Source: Cardinalis cardinalis (Eukaryota > Chordata > Aves > Passeriformes > Cardinalidae). Taken from it: a stretch of 64,000 nucleotides of DNA. A model generated the notes under the pieces. The model had not been told where the DNA came from, searched no databases, and was given only the letters and a program-made list of their open reading frames with translations. The stretch covers positions 1,716,705 through 1,780,704 of the forward strand of contig JACDOX010000004.1 of the NCBI GenBank assembly GCA_014549065.1, given 5' to 3'. The first letter of the stretch is position 1, and every line of letters starts with the position of its first letter. The position numbers and the translations under genes were made by a program. This document shows positions 49,667-63,708 of this stretch, piece after piece.

Positions 49667-49672
49667 GAATAT
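49667..49672. repeat. Target-site duplication, left copy
   Basis: GAATAT precedes the LTR; GAACAT follows it at 50081-50086, with one mismatch. Confidence 0.65.
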
Positions 49673-50080
49673 TGTCACAGACATCTTTTTCACTAAAAAA
49701 TCCTTTCTTTAGGATTTTTCCTTCTGAGAAGCTGAAGCCTTAGAAACAAGATGTAAACAATGGTTATCTGCTGCTGTGGAATGCAATGGGTGGATCTGTG
49801 ATTGGGCCATCTTGAATGCTTACAATTAATGGCCAATCAAGACCGAGCTATCTTGGACAGAGTCCTTGAGAGATGCCTTTTGTTATCATTCTTTTNGTTT
49901 CTATTCTTAGCTTAGCTAGCTTCTGAGGAAACTTTTCTTTCTACTTCTTTTTAGTATAGTTACAATGTAATATATATATATATATATATATAAAATAAAA
50001 TAATAAATCAAGCCTTCTGAACATGGAGTCAACATTCTCATCTCTTGCCTCATCCAAGAACCCCTGTGAACACTGTCACA
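49673..50080 (+). mobile_element. Solo LTR (TguLTR5-like ERV family), plus orientation
   Basis: The 408-bp segment starts TGTCACAGACATCTTTTTCA and ends GAACACTGTCACA. It contains GTAAACAATGGTTATCTGCT, a GGCCAATCAAGACCGAGCTA block, a (TA)n run at about 49971-49991, and an AATAAA signal at 50002-50007. It is flanked by GAATAT and GAACAT, a 6-bp duplication with one change. No internal retroviral sequence adjoins it. It is the same family as the minus-strand LTR at 38798-39194. The (TA)n run is longer than the equivalent one in that copy. Confidence 0.85.
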
Positions 50081-50086
50081 GAACAT
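50081..50086. repeat. Target-site duplication, right copy
   Basis: GAACAT, one mismatch to GAATAT at 49667-49672. Confidence 0.65.
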
Positions 50087-53000
50087 TAATAGTAGAGATT
50101 TGGGGTTGAGTTTGGGGNTTTTTTTTCTGTTGTTTTAAGAGGAATTTATATAATTTCATTATCTTCTATACTTTTGGAACATAAGTACTTTTATTTGTTT
50201 ACCTGCTTTGCCCACCAGAACCAAATGAGCAGTTCTATCAAGCTGTCTAATTCAGGAGACAGCTAAAAAATCTGTGCTATTTGGGGATTATGCTTAAACA
50301 TTTAAAGTTTAAATTGAGTCCAGAACAGAAATTCAATTATCTGGATTGTCTACGAGCATATTTAATTTCTTTGGAAGTAAAAGAAAACACACAGATTAAA
50401 AAATAAAACCATGCAGGGAATAATCCAATANATTCAATAAACTAGCAGTGACATAATTTCCAGTAATTTCCAGTAATGTATAGTCATATTATAATACATC
50501 ACACTAAAAGTTCCATCCTCATGAACACACAGAATACTTATATAAAAAAANCCCTGGCTTTTAGCTGCAATGACTGAACATTTCTAGTAGTGCTATACCT
50601 ATTTTCTAGCATTGTGTGAGATAATTTGGTGGTGTCTGTGATTTTTAGGCAATTCATGAGATTCTTACATACCAGGAATTATTACAATGGTACTTACTCC
50701 TTCTTGTTTCAGTGCCAAGCACTAATCTACGGCCATTACCTTAAGAATACCTCTAGTTTTCTCCCTTAATATTATCATATCCAGGTCTTTCTTCATACTA
50801 TGACCTTATTTTCTGACACTTCTGACTCCCAACTTGCTTATCTGTCACTAAATGGCCAAATGTCCAACTGAGTGTAATTGTAACTATTCTTTTTGGCTAA
50901 TTGCTTTTTCTTGGGGTCTTGCTACATTCTGTGCAAGCTTTTGACAAAGTGATTAACGTCTGCTTGCTGAAGCAGCAAAAATCAGTGGCTTTGGAAACGA
51001 GAAGTGCACCACCACTGCTCTTTTGGGTATAACAGTTGGGTGCATCTCTGTTTCTACAGACAATCTATTTTCATTAAGTCTACTAAGTTTNGCTCTGCTG
51101 TAAGCCATCAGGCACACAGTAAAGACTGTGCCTGTAGTGTCCCATATGAGGAACAAGAGCAGAACTTTTTGACTTGGATGACAACTATTTTAGCAGAATA
51201 AATAAGATGACAAGGTAAAGCTAGGTTTGTCCATGTTTATAGCAGAAGNCCTAACATCAGGACAAAAAGTAAAGGAAAAAAGGAAATAACATTGAGACAA
51301 ATTACTAGTACTGTCCTTTATTCAGAAAACTGATTGGAAATATTGAGATTTGTCATGGTAAAATGATGAATTCTCTGAAATTTCTTAATGCTGATATTAA
51401 CTTTGGAAGANATAACTGCGCTTGAAATGGTGTGTGAGAAATAAACAGAAATCAACANATTTTATATTGCTGTGGTTGTTTCAACAGTTACATCTTCATT
51501 GGAGATTATGTTTGGATCAGATGCGCACTTCTAAAGTGAACTTTCCAATTGTCCCTGTGTAGTACAATTTGAGTCATGCTGCCAAGCTGTCTTGGAGAGT
51601 GCAAAGCAATTTCTTTCTGATTAAATTAAGCTGCAAGATGCACTCCAGGAACACATCTAAAGCACTGTAACTGCTAATGAGTATTCATTACAATAAAACA
51701 TACACCCTTTTTTTCCTTTGGTTCAGAGTGGCTTGGGTGTTTGGGCGGCTTTTTTGGTTTTTTTGNTTTTTTGTTTTATAGAGGGCAAGTGTGTGCACTC
51801 ACTACCTTAAATAGAAAGGGAAAAGTATTTAAAATTATGACTAAGCCATTGNGAGTTTTTTTTCTCCTATGCTTTGAACTAAGGTGCAAATTTAAAACAA
51901 AGGGCTCCAGGAAAAGTTGTCCTGCTTACCCAGACACACAGGAAAACAGAGCCACAGGGTAAAACATAGTATTATAAACAAAGAACAAAAATCATATAAA
52001 CACACCTCAAACACAAACAGGAAAAACACTGAGAGAATCTTGAGAAAGATATCCTCACACTAGATCCACTAAACCTAGTTAATATTTGTTTTCCCTATTA
52101 GTAGAAGAAATATTATGACAAGGAAATAGATAGTCCCAGGTCACAAAGTATACTAGAAAAAGCATAGCATCCCATTTTCCAGGCTTTTAGACAATGCTAT
52201 TTTCCCATGTCTATTCTTCTGCATCTCTCTCAGAATGTAAATATACTACTTAAATGTCATTTTTTGACACTTACTATCTCAAAAGCACAAATAGTTTTGA
52301 TAGAATATCTTGAGATACTATATCAACTAGATGATTTTCACAAATTGGAAACTGGCCAAAAATTGTTGCCGGCATACTGACAAAACCNACTTGTGTGAGG
52401 CTCAGAATAAGAATTTAAAAAATGCTGGAGTAATCTGACTTAGTTCACATGCTTAACTGATTTGTAACCTGCATGNAAGAACAATCAAAAGTCCTGAATC
52501 ATATACTCAACATCAGTCATATTTTTAAAACTGACCTTTTTATNTTGCTTATGCCAAGCACAGGAAACTTCCCAGCTGTGACAATGACTTTATTTTTTTT
52601 GGCCTTTATTTAACAGATAAAAACATGAAATTTGGAAAACTAGGATGGTTTAGACTTAAAATATTTGTTCTGTTTCAATACTGAATTTTAAAAAGTTGCT
52701 TCAAAGTCAACATTCATATTTATTTAGAAGAGCACCTTTCCATGACCACTCCGTTGCAGATGTAATTAGAATTCAGATGGGTTTTTTCTATTGACTTTAT
52801 TTTATCATAAATCTCTCCATCTTAAATAAATACAAGACTGAAAGGATACAAATGTTACAAGCATGGTACTGAAACACAAGAACTACTGATTTCTCACCTC
52901 TGTGTTTTTGAGAAGCTACCCAAAGTCAGAATTTAAAAAAGTGTTCAGGCACCAAAAAAATCCATGTTCTGTCAAAAGTAATTTTCAAAACAGCTGTGGT

Positions 53001-56000
53001 GATTTAGAAATTTTTCTTTCTTTTAAACTGCCTTGAGCTATATATCAGAGGTCCTTTTGCGACTGCCACCGTAGAGGAAAGACATAGAGNACAAAGCATT
53101 TTTTTCCAGGTATGTTGTGCTATTTTAGGAATCTGAACTCAGCTCAATTCTAGAGACTAATGTAGCAGCTTTAGTCCTTCTGGGGCAGAAACGAAACCAT
53201 CAATCCAAATAACCAGCGTGCACCTCAGCTGCAAGTAGAAGTAAACAGTAGAATTTCTGTCTGGCGGGTAAATAAATTCCTTTGAATTGCTGATAACTGT
53301 GAATTACTACACTAGACTAAAAAATACACTGACACAGAGACTGAACTACCTCATCTCNCTTTTATGTGCCTATGTATACTGGAAAAGACAGTCATTTGTT
53401 TTTCAAACATCTCAATGCAATTGTTTACAAACAGACATCATTAACTCTAAATCTGGGAGCTGCTCTGAGATACGTATTTTTGAAAAGTCCATCTAATTTC
53501 CTTTCTGCATGAGGTGTAAATGTTTCTGTTGCACCACAGTGACCTCTCACAGTGCTGTTAATGAGTGTTTGCTGAAGCCACTGAAATGCACGTACAACAT
53601 AAAGATTTTTGTGATGAAGATGTCTTCCTTGAACATATGAAGAGACTATGTGTGCCTGCCAAATGAAGGAAGACATTACTTTGCCCAAAGATTGAGGAAA
53701 AAAGTATTAATTTTCCTGGAGTGGCTTCTGATAGGGAATTTGTATTCATGTGAGTGCATGAGGCTAATGGTAAAAATACCCCACAACACGCACTAGTATC
53801 ACATGCTCTCAAAGAATTAATATAGAGTTTTAAAAGGTCAGGATGTTATAATTGCATATGATCAAGGGTTTTTTTGATTAGCAGTAGTAGGAAGGCTATT
53901 TCCTTTGGGTTTGAAACAGCAACACAAGTTCTTATGTAAGCTTAGTAACCGAGGCCTGTCTGAACGCCCTCTGTCATATAGGCATTGCAATAAAATACAA
54001 AAATATANGTTGGTGTTCTGGCAGACAATGGCCTGTGGGTTGTTTCAAAGAACTCACTTCATGATCTTTATTAATGTCTAACTTGTTAACTTTAGTTATA
54101 GATACANTTTTAGAATCATTTTTGTGCATTATTCATACACTAAGAAGAAAATTTGACAGCACTTCCACTTGCAGAGAGGGAGACATCCATAGCTACTCTA
54201 TGGAACTTGCTGGTTTTCTCACTGTGTACTAATGAAGGTCATTAATTTTATCTACTGGTTTCAGAGCTGGAGGACCCTGCTTTAAGGGGTCCAGGCCATG
54301 TTAAATCATAGGATAACTTCATAGCACAGNCAAACTGGGTAATTGGAGGGAGAACATCCCCACCTTATTTCTGGTCTATGTGCCCAGTAGGCAGGGGGAA
54401 GGAGAGCAGACTGGAGAAAAGATGCTGAGGTGTATTTGATTTTGATCAATTCTAAATGACCTGCATAGCTGGGTTTTGGTGCTGAGGACCAGTTCCAGAT
54501 TCATCATCTTAGATATACTTACACATGATTTATTTTGTAGTGAGACTCCTTAATGCTCTACTTAAGGTGTAAGTTGGGCACTGAGATTTTCTATGAAGAC
54601 CACAGAAGAGAACAGAAGTCCTAAGAAGATATAAAAGCAATGTCATAGTGACTGAGGAGCTAGCTAGAGCTTTTTATTCAGAATACATTTCCTNTCAACT
54701 ACTTTATCAGACTGAATTGTATTTCCAGATCTATCTTTAACCTTTCAATCTTGGGTATCTTTAGAAGTGTCAGTGCAGTTTCATGGACCAATTGACTGTA
54801 GGCAGATTAAAAAGGTGGATTCCCAGCAGTAAATATTTAAGTGACTTCAGAATGTATAATCTTTTTTTGGTAGCTTGAATGAGAAATTTTACATATTTGA
54901 ACCATTATTTTATTCCTCTAAATATCTGACTAATGCCAAAGGTCTTTGTATATATATTTGTTCTCTGAAAAGGCAAAAAGTCAGATTTTCCTAATAACTC
55001 AATGAAAACAGAAATATTAACTCCAATACCTGCTTGATTATTTACAGGAAATATTCTGAAGTATTCAAAAACTGTTCAAAACTGTGTTTTTTGATTAAGA
55101 AGGGGTAGGTCAGAGCAATATTTTACTTAACCGTGAGGTTAAAGGAGTAAGTTCAGAGAACNAATTTTCAGCCTACATGTTCTGAAATGCCCATGATTTT
55201 ACCTATTAACATGAAAGGGAATATTAAAGTTTGAATATTTAAAAAATAGTCTTAAAAATTAAAATTTTATTTAAAAATTTACATTATAAAAATATAAATG
55301 GGAAAGACTAAAAATAAAAAAACCTTAAATTTACTTTTTTTTGGCAGTGTGTCTGAAAACAACTGTTGAAGATATTTAAGTCAAATACTACTATAGCAAA
55401 TTATAAGACTCCCTTGAGATGTGTTAATGGATGTTCCAATTTAAATCTAAGAAATTATTNCCAAAACCAACTTCTGCTTTCATTTAATCAAAAATACCCC
55501 TAAAACCAAATAAACCCCACTCACCACCACCAAAGTAATTAATATGTAATTATAGTTAATTAAGATGTAATTATATTTTTAGCATGGTTTTTAGCCATAT
55601 CAAATTTTTTGGTTCCAATTTCTATGTTATTTCTCAATTCAAGAGTTTATAAATATATTTTTATGTGTTTATAATCTCCTTTGTGTGTTATTTTCAGTTT
55701 TTTCTCTCCTATCACTTGAATATTAGAAACACAAACAGATATAATTTTCCAATNGAATGCATTTTGAAGCACTATCATGTGGTTTCCTAAAAAGATAATG
55801 CTGAAATAGATATACATTGGATATGAATTCTCCCAGACAATCAAACTCTGATTCAGACCCCATGAATTCTGTGAATGTGTATTTTGTTAGAAAGTCTTTC
55901 TGAATTCCTGACTGTCATGGCTCTACTATTTCAGACATCAGATTGGCATAAGGGTAGTCTAGTGCAGGCCACCAAATAAAGATGTGGTGAGCAGCCAAGA

Positions 56001-58754
56001 CTGGGAAATCACATTGTTCCTGGCATGACTTCAGTTAAAAATCAGGTGGTAAAAGAATATGCTACTGCGCACATAAAAAAATTATAACTTTGAAAATTTT
56101 GGCTATNGCTGACTTGGATAATACTTGCAGCAGGATTATCTGGCAACACATTTGCGCATATTCTTTACGTATTAAATATTCTCAATTTTCTTCAAGTTTC
56201 CTTTAAACTGTTTTCTTATATACTTAAAATGATTTTCTGGTTCTAAAGACAGGCCATGTCTTTTCTTCCTACTTCAAAAATACTAATCCTGAATACTATT
56301 ATTTTTAAATTGTCATAGTCAAATAACTAATACATAGCACTTTTCAACCTTGTGGCTCAAAGAACTTTATAAATATCATCCTCAGTTTCCTCATTTTACC
56401 CTGGAGCACAGAGAAAATTAAAGTAACCAAGAAGCTTTTGTGAATACCTGATTCCAAATTCAAGAAATTAACAATTTGCTTTGTTTTTAGTGAGATAGTC
56501 TACAATAGCAGCCAAAAACACGTCCTAATTCCCATGGCTAAATCTCGTCAAAATAAAGCAGCTGCTACATCACAATGCTGAGAGCAGGACCAGAATTCAC
56601 TAGCCTTTAAAAAGGTCAATGCTATGGACTGGTAGCCATGTGGAAGTATTCATCAGTGGGGTTTTTTTGTTTGTTTTTGTTTGATTGGTTTTTTTAGTGA
56701 ACTCAGAGGGCTGTCTTTAAATACACTTTTGCTCGCATTTGTTACTAAAACCATGGAATTAAACTCAAAACCCCAAACAATATTTTGAAAGNATAGAGTT
56801 CTGACAGATTTCACTGTCTTAGAAAGCATGATTAATTTTGAGCATTTAAAATCTTCAAAAATATATCCCTGCCTTTTAATTTCAAGCTTCTTTTTGATAC
56901 CTAAATTCTCCATTGTAGGGAGGAATGGTGTTAATAGATGAAATAAAGGATCTCTCTGGTGGCCTGCTTTTCTGCTAAATTCCCTTTGCAGCAAGAAAAG
57001 TCTTTCTGCTTGAAATCTTCTGATATAAAAGACTAGAACTTACTCCAGGGAACTGGGGAGACAGCTATGTGGTGCTGGTTAGATCCTGTTTCCTTTGCTG
57101 CCACTTTTCACTGACTATAGCAGACAAGAATTAAATGAGTACACCAAAATATAACAAAAAGTTATTATTACCTGACACCTAAACATCAAAGAAATAGCTT
57201 CCTCCCTGGTTTGTTCNGAGNAGAGAAAAGAAAAACAGTAGCAGATTTGAGGNGCATCCCTGTGCCTTTCTGTACTTATTTATGTTACAGCTCAGCAGCA
57301 GACATGAGAACCATGTTACTGTCCTTTCCCATGCTGAGGACCAGAGAACCTCATGATGAGCTCAGACTGTTGAGAAGCAGTAATGCAAAGTTCAATTTTT
57401 AGGCAACACTTTTCTCCCAGAAGAGATGTTTAGAAACTGAGTGACCAGGGCTCTATAGGNTCCATGGGCTGTACACCAGAGTCTTACCAACACTTGCCTC
57501 CACAAAGAGTTGCAATTAGAACCTACATGGTTCTTAAAATCTACAGCTGCTCAAGAACAATGGTCCAGAATTCTTCTCCATGGCTTCCCCTTTGTTCAGN
57601 GCTATATTACTGCTGTCTATGTGGTGTATAATCAACAGCACAAAGACCANAACTCAATTCACTCTAAAGCATGGTGGTAAGACAGTTCTTAGAGAGAAAA
57701 TATATTCAAGGCTTTGCATTTAATCAAGTAAGATTTCACATAAGATACTCTTTATGACGTGAGATAAGTGCGACAGAGAGCAGCAGGAAAAGTTCATGTG
57801 TCTCTTCCCAAACCAGGACTCTCTTTTAAACCAGGAGAAAGTACAGCAAAATGCTGCAATAACTGTCTTAAATAGTCTTCTAGCCAGATCCATGTATACC
57901 CATNCATAGACACAAAATGCATTGGCAACATCTCTAGTTTATTGCCGTTTCATGCCTAATTCTCCTAATTAACACAATCAGTGATAGGAAACAGTTAGCT
58001 AAATGAATGGTCTCACTCTTTATGATGAAGCTAGCATTGCACTTGTGAGCTTTTTGCCATTAGTCTCTTGGAATGATTCTCCAATTCATAATGTCTGCCT
58101 GGAATTGGTCCACACAAAACATAGAGCTGGATTCAAATGTCACCACAAGTACTGGTTGGGAATTCTCATGTTATCAGACTTCAGAGCTGGCAGTGCAGCT
58201 TTCCAGACTTNTTCTTTAAAACAAAAGATGAATAAGCTATAATGACATTGGATATGTGCGNGGTCACGCTTACTTGTTGCCACAGGCTAGGAAGGTATGA
58301 TTATAGCCTAATTCTGGATGTTTGGGGAGAGACTTGTCTAGGCTAATGGGTAACTAAAGAGCTGGAATCTGTCCCAGTTAACAGGGAAGAGACAGCATTG
58401 TCAGCTCCAAACTATTTTCTTTATAGCCCTATTCAAACATNCATAAAATAATTCATTAGTGTAATAGCAAAACCATTATTTCCCCAAAAGACTAACAAAA
58501 ATAATTTTATACAGTCTCAAAGTCTGGATTTAAAAAAAAAATACTTTCAATATCACGTTGTTAATGGTTCTAAAGGTGACATTGTATTTATATTTTACTG
58601 TCAACGAATTTTAAATACTGGCATTGTACACTTTGTCTTTCCTCAAGCTTCATAATCAACTTTTCTGTTGTTATAACAGAAAATGTGAAACAAAAGGACT
58701 TTGTTTTTACATGGTAGCAAAAGATAATTGTCAGTCTCGGTGTTTGATTTATTC
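50087..58754. other. AT-rich unique sequence, no gene recognised
   Basis: This 8.7 kb is the longest stretch without a recognised repeat or gene. ORFs do not exceed 113 codons and show no family motifs. Minor features are a TTCCAGTAA duplication at about 50458-50476, an ATGTAATTATA duplication at about 55542-55576, and a TTTG-rich patch at about 56664-56695. Confidence 0.5.
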
Positions 58755-59338
58755 TGTGATCATAGAATCACAAAATCACAGGATTTGTTGAGTTGGAAGG
58801 GACCCATCAGGACCNTTGAGCCCAACAGACACCCCAAGAATCCCATCATGTGCCTGGCAGCACCGTCCNAGCACTTCNTATNTGCAGACAAGCTTGGTGC
58901 TGTGAGTGTTTGCCTGGGGAGNCTGCTCCAGGGCCCAACCACTCTATGGGTGAAGAACCTTTTCCTGATATCAAACCTAAACCTCTCCCAACTCAGCTTT
59001 ATGCTGCTTCCTTGANTCCTGATATTGGTCATGAGACAGAAGAGATCTCTACCTCCCTCTCTGTTTCCNCTCATGAGAATTTTGAAGACTGCAATGAGGT
59101 TTCCCCTCAGTCTCCTCTTCTCCAGGCTGAAGAGATGAAGTGGCCTCAGCCTCCCCTCCAGATCCTTTGCTATCCTCATGGTCCTCTGGACGCTAAAAGT
59201 TTAATGTCTTTTATGTGTTGTGGCATTCAAAACTGCCCCCAGAACTTGAGGTGAAGCTGCCCCAGCGCAGAGCAGAGCAAGACAATCCCTTGCCTGGCTG
59301 GTGATGCTGTGCCTCATGCACCCCAGGACAAGTGCATT
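58755..59338 (-). mobile_element. CR1 LINE, antisense, with a 139-codon RT C-terminal ORF
   Basis: The left edge has the reverse complement of the CR1 8-mer tail (TCATAGAATCACAAAATCAC), then GAGTTGGAAGGGACCCATCA. The minus-strand ORF at 58760-59179 encodes the C-terminus of the CR1 reverse transcriptase, with HLFSLEKRRLRGNLIAVF and KLSWERFRFDIRKRFFTHRV, and reads on into the 3' end. Further 5' CR1 sequence (CAGAGCAAGACAATCCCTTG, CATGCACCCCAGGACAAGTG) continues to about 59338. The 139-codon open frame suggests this is one of the younger CR1 copies here, though it is 5'-truncated and lacks the catalytic core. Seven N calls fall within 58815-59069. Confidence 0.9.
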
Positions 59339-62300
59339 CTGCATATATTTGTATAGCTATAAAACAACATAAATTTCCCCATTTAACTACAGCCAGATAC
59401 AAAGAAAAAAAATCAGTAGGTAACATTTCTAGGTATAGCTGTTCCTTTAGCAGTTACAAGGTCATTTAAAGGTCAACAAGAAATGAGAACACGAAGAACA
59501 GNGAATATTGACTAAGCTACTTAAAGCACATTGCTGGAAAGTTCTCGGATCTAAAGCCAAAAATGGTTTCAATCACACAAAAAAAGAAGAAGAAAGATGG
59601 AAGTATGGTATTTGCCTGTATCAGATAAAATGTCTATGGAAACAGATTGCTAGTTAAAAGAAAGAGATGACACAGAACCAGGCATAGTTCTAGCTTATAG
59701 AGGTTAATATATGTTACTTTGAAAATATCTTTAAAAATCGAATAACAGACTGAAGCACCTAGCATAGAGCCTTGACCCAGTGGATGCAAACAGAATTCCA
59801 GATCACTTCAGGAGGAACGCTTTTCTCCAAATTTTACAAACCTGGATAATACTGTCACTGCACTTTGNTTTGTCCCAGCTCACAGTAGCTAGTTTTGTTC
59901 TCCCAACCCTGCTCCACAGTTCTGCATATCTTGTGCCTTATCTGATTCCTTACACCATACTTACATAAAGCCTATGTTTGGTGGGCTTGTGCTTACCAAG
60001 CCAGCAGCAGCTAAGCACCGTTCCAGGTGGCTCACACCAGGTGCAATTTGGATACTGTTTGGCAAAAATGAAACATAACTGTTACATACCCCAGGTGTCT
60101 TTGAGCCCTTCAGAGACAGGTTTTGTTCAGCCAATAGTTCCTGGCCTTAGGTTTCTAGAATGGAATGAGTTTTCTTGTGTGTACAAATGGAGTGTGTGGT
60201 AGGAGCCCTGAGGAATTTGATCCCTGTTTTGGAGAACTTGAAGAAAACTGGGTTAGTTACTAGCTGATATCCTGCCAGTACTTGCTCAGAAGGGTTCCAG
60301 ACTGAAAAACTCTACTGAGGTAGGTGTTTACCTTTTTTAAAATTCAGTCATAGTGACATGTTTGATTGCAGCATTGTACATCTACACTATGCACTATTTT
60401 ACGTCTACAATGTGCAGCCCATATATGTTTTGTTGCATGTCAACTCATGTGAAAAAAGACAGCAATGTGCACCTAATTTCCACTGTCAGCAGGCTGCAGG
60501 GTATGCAGGCAGTGAAGCACTGCTGAATAAANTTGTCTGAAAAATAAAACAGTTACAGTGGCCAGCAGCAATATATCCAAGCAGAGATTTACGGTCCAAC
60601 ACTGATTTTGCTTTCTGTTTTCTGGGAACTTTTCTAGCTCTTCAAAACTGTCTCTAACTTACATCTATTATATTTCTTACTTACTATTCACTTTTTTCCC
60701 CACATTATTGTTGTAATTGTCCCAGACATCCAGTAGTTCCAAGAGGTTTGTGCAACCTTACTGCACATACATGTGATTACAGGAATGTAATCTTTCTTTT
60801 TTCAAGAAAGTGTAAATGTTGTATTTATATATAAGATGAAATAACAAAAAAAGATAATGGTTGGTTATTACCTAATAAATGAACTAGGCCTTCTAATTGG
60901 CTTTAACCTGTAGCAGTCTGGATAGACATTCTGTTTGGCTAAATTATTAAATCACATCTACTGCTAAAGCATCTCTATGACATCAAGTAGTTAGCTGAGA
61001 AAAGAACATGTAATTGCCACATTCATTTCTATTCTTTTCTATGTAGAAAATAAATAACTTCTAATAAATTTTAATAAATTTACACCTAGATTTGTGCAAG
61101 AAAATAGAAAAGTAAAGACAAGAAATGTGGGAAACTGAACAATTAAAGCTTAATAGAAAGAAAATCAGAAAAGATATAATACCTAAAAATACCACTGCAC
61201 ATATTTTTTTCTATGAAATGATATGGAATTAATATGATACAAGTTGAGTGACCAGCATTCCAAAATGTTGCAGGATGGAAAACCTCAATGTAATTTAACA
61301 TTATTTGCATGACAATGTATTAAATTAAATTTAAAGTAATATTATTTTATCATTCTGAAGGACAANCTTTAAGTCAATTTGTTGGCTCAGAATGGGAGAA
61401 CTACACTGCTAAATGCAAGGGTTTATATGGAATGTGTTATTTTTGTACCCTGAGAGAGATAACTTGTCATAAGCTTTTCCTTAGTAGAAAGATTAGCCTT
61501 CAACTCTGTCAGTAACCTATTTCTTTCAGTCACTCTTAAGATTTTTATACTACTATTAATTAGTTAATATTCTGGCAATATATTTGCTTGACATGTTCTG
61601 ATTCCATCTTGTCAGTGGACATTCCATCTTTTTTTATTTCTCAGTCTTTTACAGTGTTTTCTTAATTTTTTTTTAAACATGCTGTACAGTCACATTTTTG
61701 TCTTTCAGGAAGAGAAAGAATAATTTAGGCTGAAGTTTTTGAGGTCTTCAAGAGTTTTAACTGTATTTGAGCAGTTTATGTTTTGTTGGTATGGCTTCAT
61801 TTTGGGATAACTTGTTTACTAATTTACTGAATACCTATTTCAATTGAAATAATGAAGTATGCAAACAGGAGGTTAATCTCAACAGTACAATTATGTTCCT
61901 GTCATTCACATTTAAANTCAGATTATTTTTAAGACAGGTGGGTTTCATATTTTTAGTCTGTTTCTCCTTTCACATTTTTGTAAGTTTCGACTTTTTTGGC
62001 CTCAACAAAGTCCTTAAATTATGCTAAAATTCATAGCTTTTCCAGCACAATGACATTGGCTCTCTTTGAAGGGCTGTATGAGACTATATGATTTGTGAGT
62101 AGTACAGATAATTTATTAAAAGTGGACAGAACATATATTATCATATGTAATAAATTGGTTTGTCTGAAATGANGAGTCCAAGAATTTTAGGAAATGCTAT
62201 TTACATTCAAGGGGCTATGCTAATATTTTCTGCTGTGGGACTGGATTTGTCTTGCTTTATTAGTGCCATCTAAAATTAGGCAGGTTTCCATGACTGTCAG

Positions 62301-63187
62301 TGGAGAGAGATAGGCACTGCAGCTGACAATTCGTCCTTGCTATCTGGGACATGTGTAGTAGGATGGGGTGAATCACCTTCTTTAAGTGCCTAGAGGAATA
62401 CCAGGTGATGATATGGATTAGTCACCTGATTTTAGACAGTTAAAGCAAGATAAAGTGAAGTCTGANGCACAGTGTCCAGTGTAGTTACTGTAGCACTCCT
62501 CTTTATAGGCACAAAGGGTAAAAGATTTTGTCAGCTGAAGATAATGTATGGTCTGAACTGTTTATCAGTTCCCTGACCTGGATTGCAATAACCAGCAGGT
62601 TTCCTGAATTAAGCAGGTGGATGGCATAGCTCCCGTAGTGACTGGAGTCTGGCAGCTCACTGTGATAAAAGCAAGAGCTGTTTCCTGTGCCTACTCCTGT
62701 AAAAGAAGGCAAGCAGAGCGTACAGTCTTTGTCCTTCAATGCAAGCAAACAGGAAATCAACTACTTAGTGCCTAAAAGGCACTGGAATCCACATGCCTCT
62801 CTGTAGGCGACAATCACATGTGCCCAAGAAATTAGCATCTGTTAAAAGGTTCCTTGTGTAGGAATATTTTCAACACATTGCAAAATTGAAATTTACTGGT
62901 GATTTTATACTNTGAATACATTGTAAATCTCTGGAATAATAGAATGAAGGATAACTATTCTTCCTTCTGGAAAGAAAATGAACTCACAAGAAAGTAAATA
63001 TCATAAAAATTAAGACTGGGAGTATTTGTGTTTTTTCCTTTCTAGACAGTGGTGAGTGATTTCCTAACTCTAGATTTCGTACTAATGTTAAAACATTTAA
63101 GAAAAAAAAAAAAAGTCATAGTATTTTGTGGATCATTACAATTTCCTTATTTTTGTTTTCTTTTATGATAGAAAAATATTTTCTTAG
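59339..63187. other. AT-rich unique sequence, no gene recognised
   Basis: No repeat or gene recognised in 3.8 kb. There is a run of 13 A at 63102-63114. TTTTTTCCTTTCTAG followed by ACAGTG and GTGAGT at 63031-63057 has the form of a 6-base microexon, but this is probably coincidental. Confidence 0.45.
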
Positions 63188-63229
63188 GCCAAAGACCTTA
63201 AAAGGGTTTTTCCAGAAGCAATTCAAATG
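63188..63229 (+). CDS. Candidate 42-bp exon, protein not recognised
   Basis: ATTTTCTTAG precedes 42 bases that are followed by GTAAGT at 63230. Two frames are open. Only the frame beginning at the second base is compatible with the next candidate exon at 63709; it reads PKTLKGFFQKQFK and leaves two bases that join the next segment as a Cys codon. The other open frame would run into a stop in the next segment. I do not recognise the sequence. It could be a small coding exon, a non-coding exon or chance. Confidence 0.3.
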
Positions 63230-63708
63230 GTAAGTATCCTTTTTTTTTACTTTGTTTGTTTGGTTTTGGTTTAGTTTTTGTTTTCATTTAAAACTTTTCC
63301 TTGTAATTTACNGATTGCTTTATTACAAGCATACTGGAGCAAACCTAGATTTCAGTTATAAGCTACCATGCTTTTGCAATAAGTTGCAGTGTTACTTTAT
63401 AAAGCCACAAGAGATACTGTGTANAGGTTCTGTTTCTGGCACTGTCCATTTTTGGGGACTAGAAAATGTGCTTTCAAGTGTAATTGTAATAAAATGAGAA
63501 ATACATTCNATCAGGGTAGATTTGAAAATTTTGATCAGTGTGTGATTATAACAAGTTTCTGAGATCTCTTCTTACCCCTTCTGTTTTTTTAATTCCATAC
63601 TGCTTGATCAAAACAGATTTAGTGCAGAGATTAAACCATGTGAGTGGGCACAGGACCCTGTACAACTTATGCACAACTTACATTGATCCCTTATTTCTTT
63701 GTTTGCAG
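63230..63708. other. Possible intron
   Basis: It is bounded by GTAAGT and TTATTTCTTTGTTTGCAG. A GTTT/GGTTTT-rich patch lies at about 63250-63290. No other feature is seen. Confidence 0.3.

Noticed and set aside
53425..53812. Overlapping minus-strand ORFs of 87 and 84 codons
   Set aside because: They overlap each other in different frames, lack motifs and have no splice signals that link them to anything.
58728..59254. Plus-strand ORFs (95 and 134 codons) over the CR1 at 58755
   Set aside because: They are shadows on the antisense strand of a CR1 reverse transcriptase.
63046..63051. Six-base microexon ACAGTG between TTTCTAG and GTGAGT
   Set aside because: Splice-like borders this close together are expected by chance in 64 kb, and there is no linked evidence.
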